Of a stretch of 64,000 nt of DNA, positions 63,884 to 64,000 are shown one piece after another. The notes under the pieces were generated by a model, which worked only from the letters and a program-made list of their open reading frames with translations, was not told the DNA's origin and did no database searches. Position numbers and translations under genes: made by a program. How positions within the stretch are numbered: the stretch's first letter is position 1; each line of letters opens with the position of its first letter. The stretch comes from Desulfopila sp. IMCC35008 (lineage in GTDB: Bacteria; Desulfobacterota; Desulfobulbia; Desulfobulbales; Desulfocapsaceae), in assembly GCF_010646885.2 (NCBI RefSeq), contig NZ_CP050700.1, forward strand, positions 904,001 to 968,000, written 5' to 3'.

Positions 63884-64000
63884 TCATTCTTGATCTACAC
63901 AGCGAAAAAGAAGAGTAGCCTCAGGCCAACCACCGAAAGGACGAGCCTGTTTCGATTCCATGTTGATAGTTTCAACAATCTTTCCCTGTTGAGCGCAAAA
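63884..64000 (-). CDS. 3' end of a leftward gene (partial)
   Basis: The minus-strand frame is open from the window edge for 38 residues and ends in FRCVDQE and a stop. Composition (RPFGGWPEATLLF) looks coding. It lies 84 bases upstream of the 309-residue gene in the same direction. Too short to identify. Confidence 0.35.
   Translation of the reverse strand, partial: FCAQQGKIVETINMESKQARPFGGWPEATLLFRCVDQE

Noticed and set aside
43000-64000. Search for a second copy of the tRNA-Arg 3' end
   Set aside because: No long match was found by reading; the right attachment site is probably beyond the window.
1-64000. CRISPR arrays and rRNA genes
   Set aside because: No array of 25-40 base direct repeats with spacers and no rRNA signature was seen on either strand.

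Overview
The window looks like the chromosome of a Gram-negative anaerobe of the Desulfobacterota, most plausibly a relative of the Desulfobulbaceae. That placement is inferred from gene content: a division and cell wall (dcw) cluster, a large single-chain pyruvate:ferredoxin oxidoreductase, a CoA-disulfide-reductase/rhodanese flavoprotein, and many orphan histidine kinases. No rRNA gene is present to settle it. An integrated mobile element starts at about 43.0 kb and runs past the right edge.

1-10.4 kb is the distal part of a dcw cluster, all on + and tightly overlapped: murE-murF (one continuous reading frame, cut by the window start), mraY, murD, murG, murC, ftsQ, ftsA, ftsZ. ftsW is missing from its usual place between murD and murG, and murB and ddl are missing between murC and ftsQ. 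10.4-15.0 kb continues on + with a radical SAM protein, a membrane histidine kinase and a FetA/FetB-type ABC pair, joined by overlaps.

15-43 kb is ordinary chromosome with short operons on both strands. It holds an M48 lipoprotein protease, a CoA-disulfide-reductase-like enzyme with a rhodanese domain, a HEAT-repeat response regulator, a PHP phosphoesterase, a YkgJ-type cysteine-cluster protein, nifJ, a pabB-pabC fusion, a DUF493 protein, a PAS hybrid kinase, a TM2 protein beside a NagZ-like hydrolase, a diguanylate cyclase, a UvrD/PcrA helicase, folC with an overlapping HNH gene, a lipoprotein, and a GDPD gene followed by a phospholipase-A2-like lipoprotein. tRNA-Arg(CCG) at 42956-43032 ends this part.

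43.0-53 kb is the replication and integration half of an element seated at the tRNA: tyrosine integrase, AlpA-like regulator, a phage-O-like protein, a TOPRIM primase-helicase, a run of small phage-like genes including a DUF5681-like protein, an iteron-bearing non-coding region that resembles an origin, and an IHF/HU homologue. No capsid, portal, tail or large-terminase gene is visible, so a phage satellite or integrative plasmid fits better than a full prophage. 53.4-55.1 kb holds an insertion sequence. 55.3-58.8 kb carries two AT-rich cargo genes (a GT-C glycosyltransferase-like membrane protein and a UDP-galactopyranose-mutase-like flavoprotein). 59.3-64 kb holds mostly unrecognised genes: a leftward pair, an excisionase-like protein with tiny downstream genes, and a leftward group with an ankyrin protein. 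No second copy of the tRNA end is seen, so the element's right end lies outside the window.
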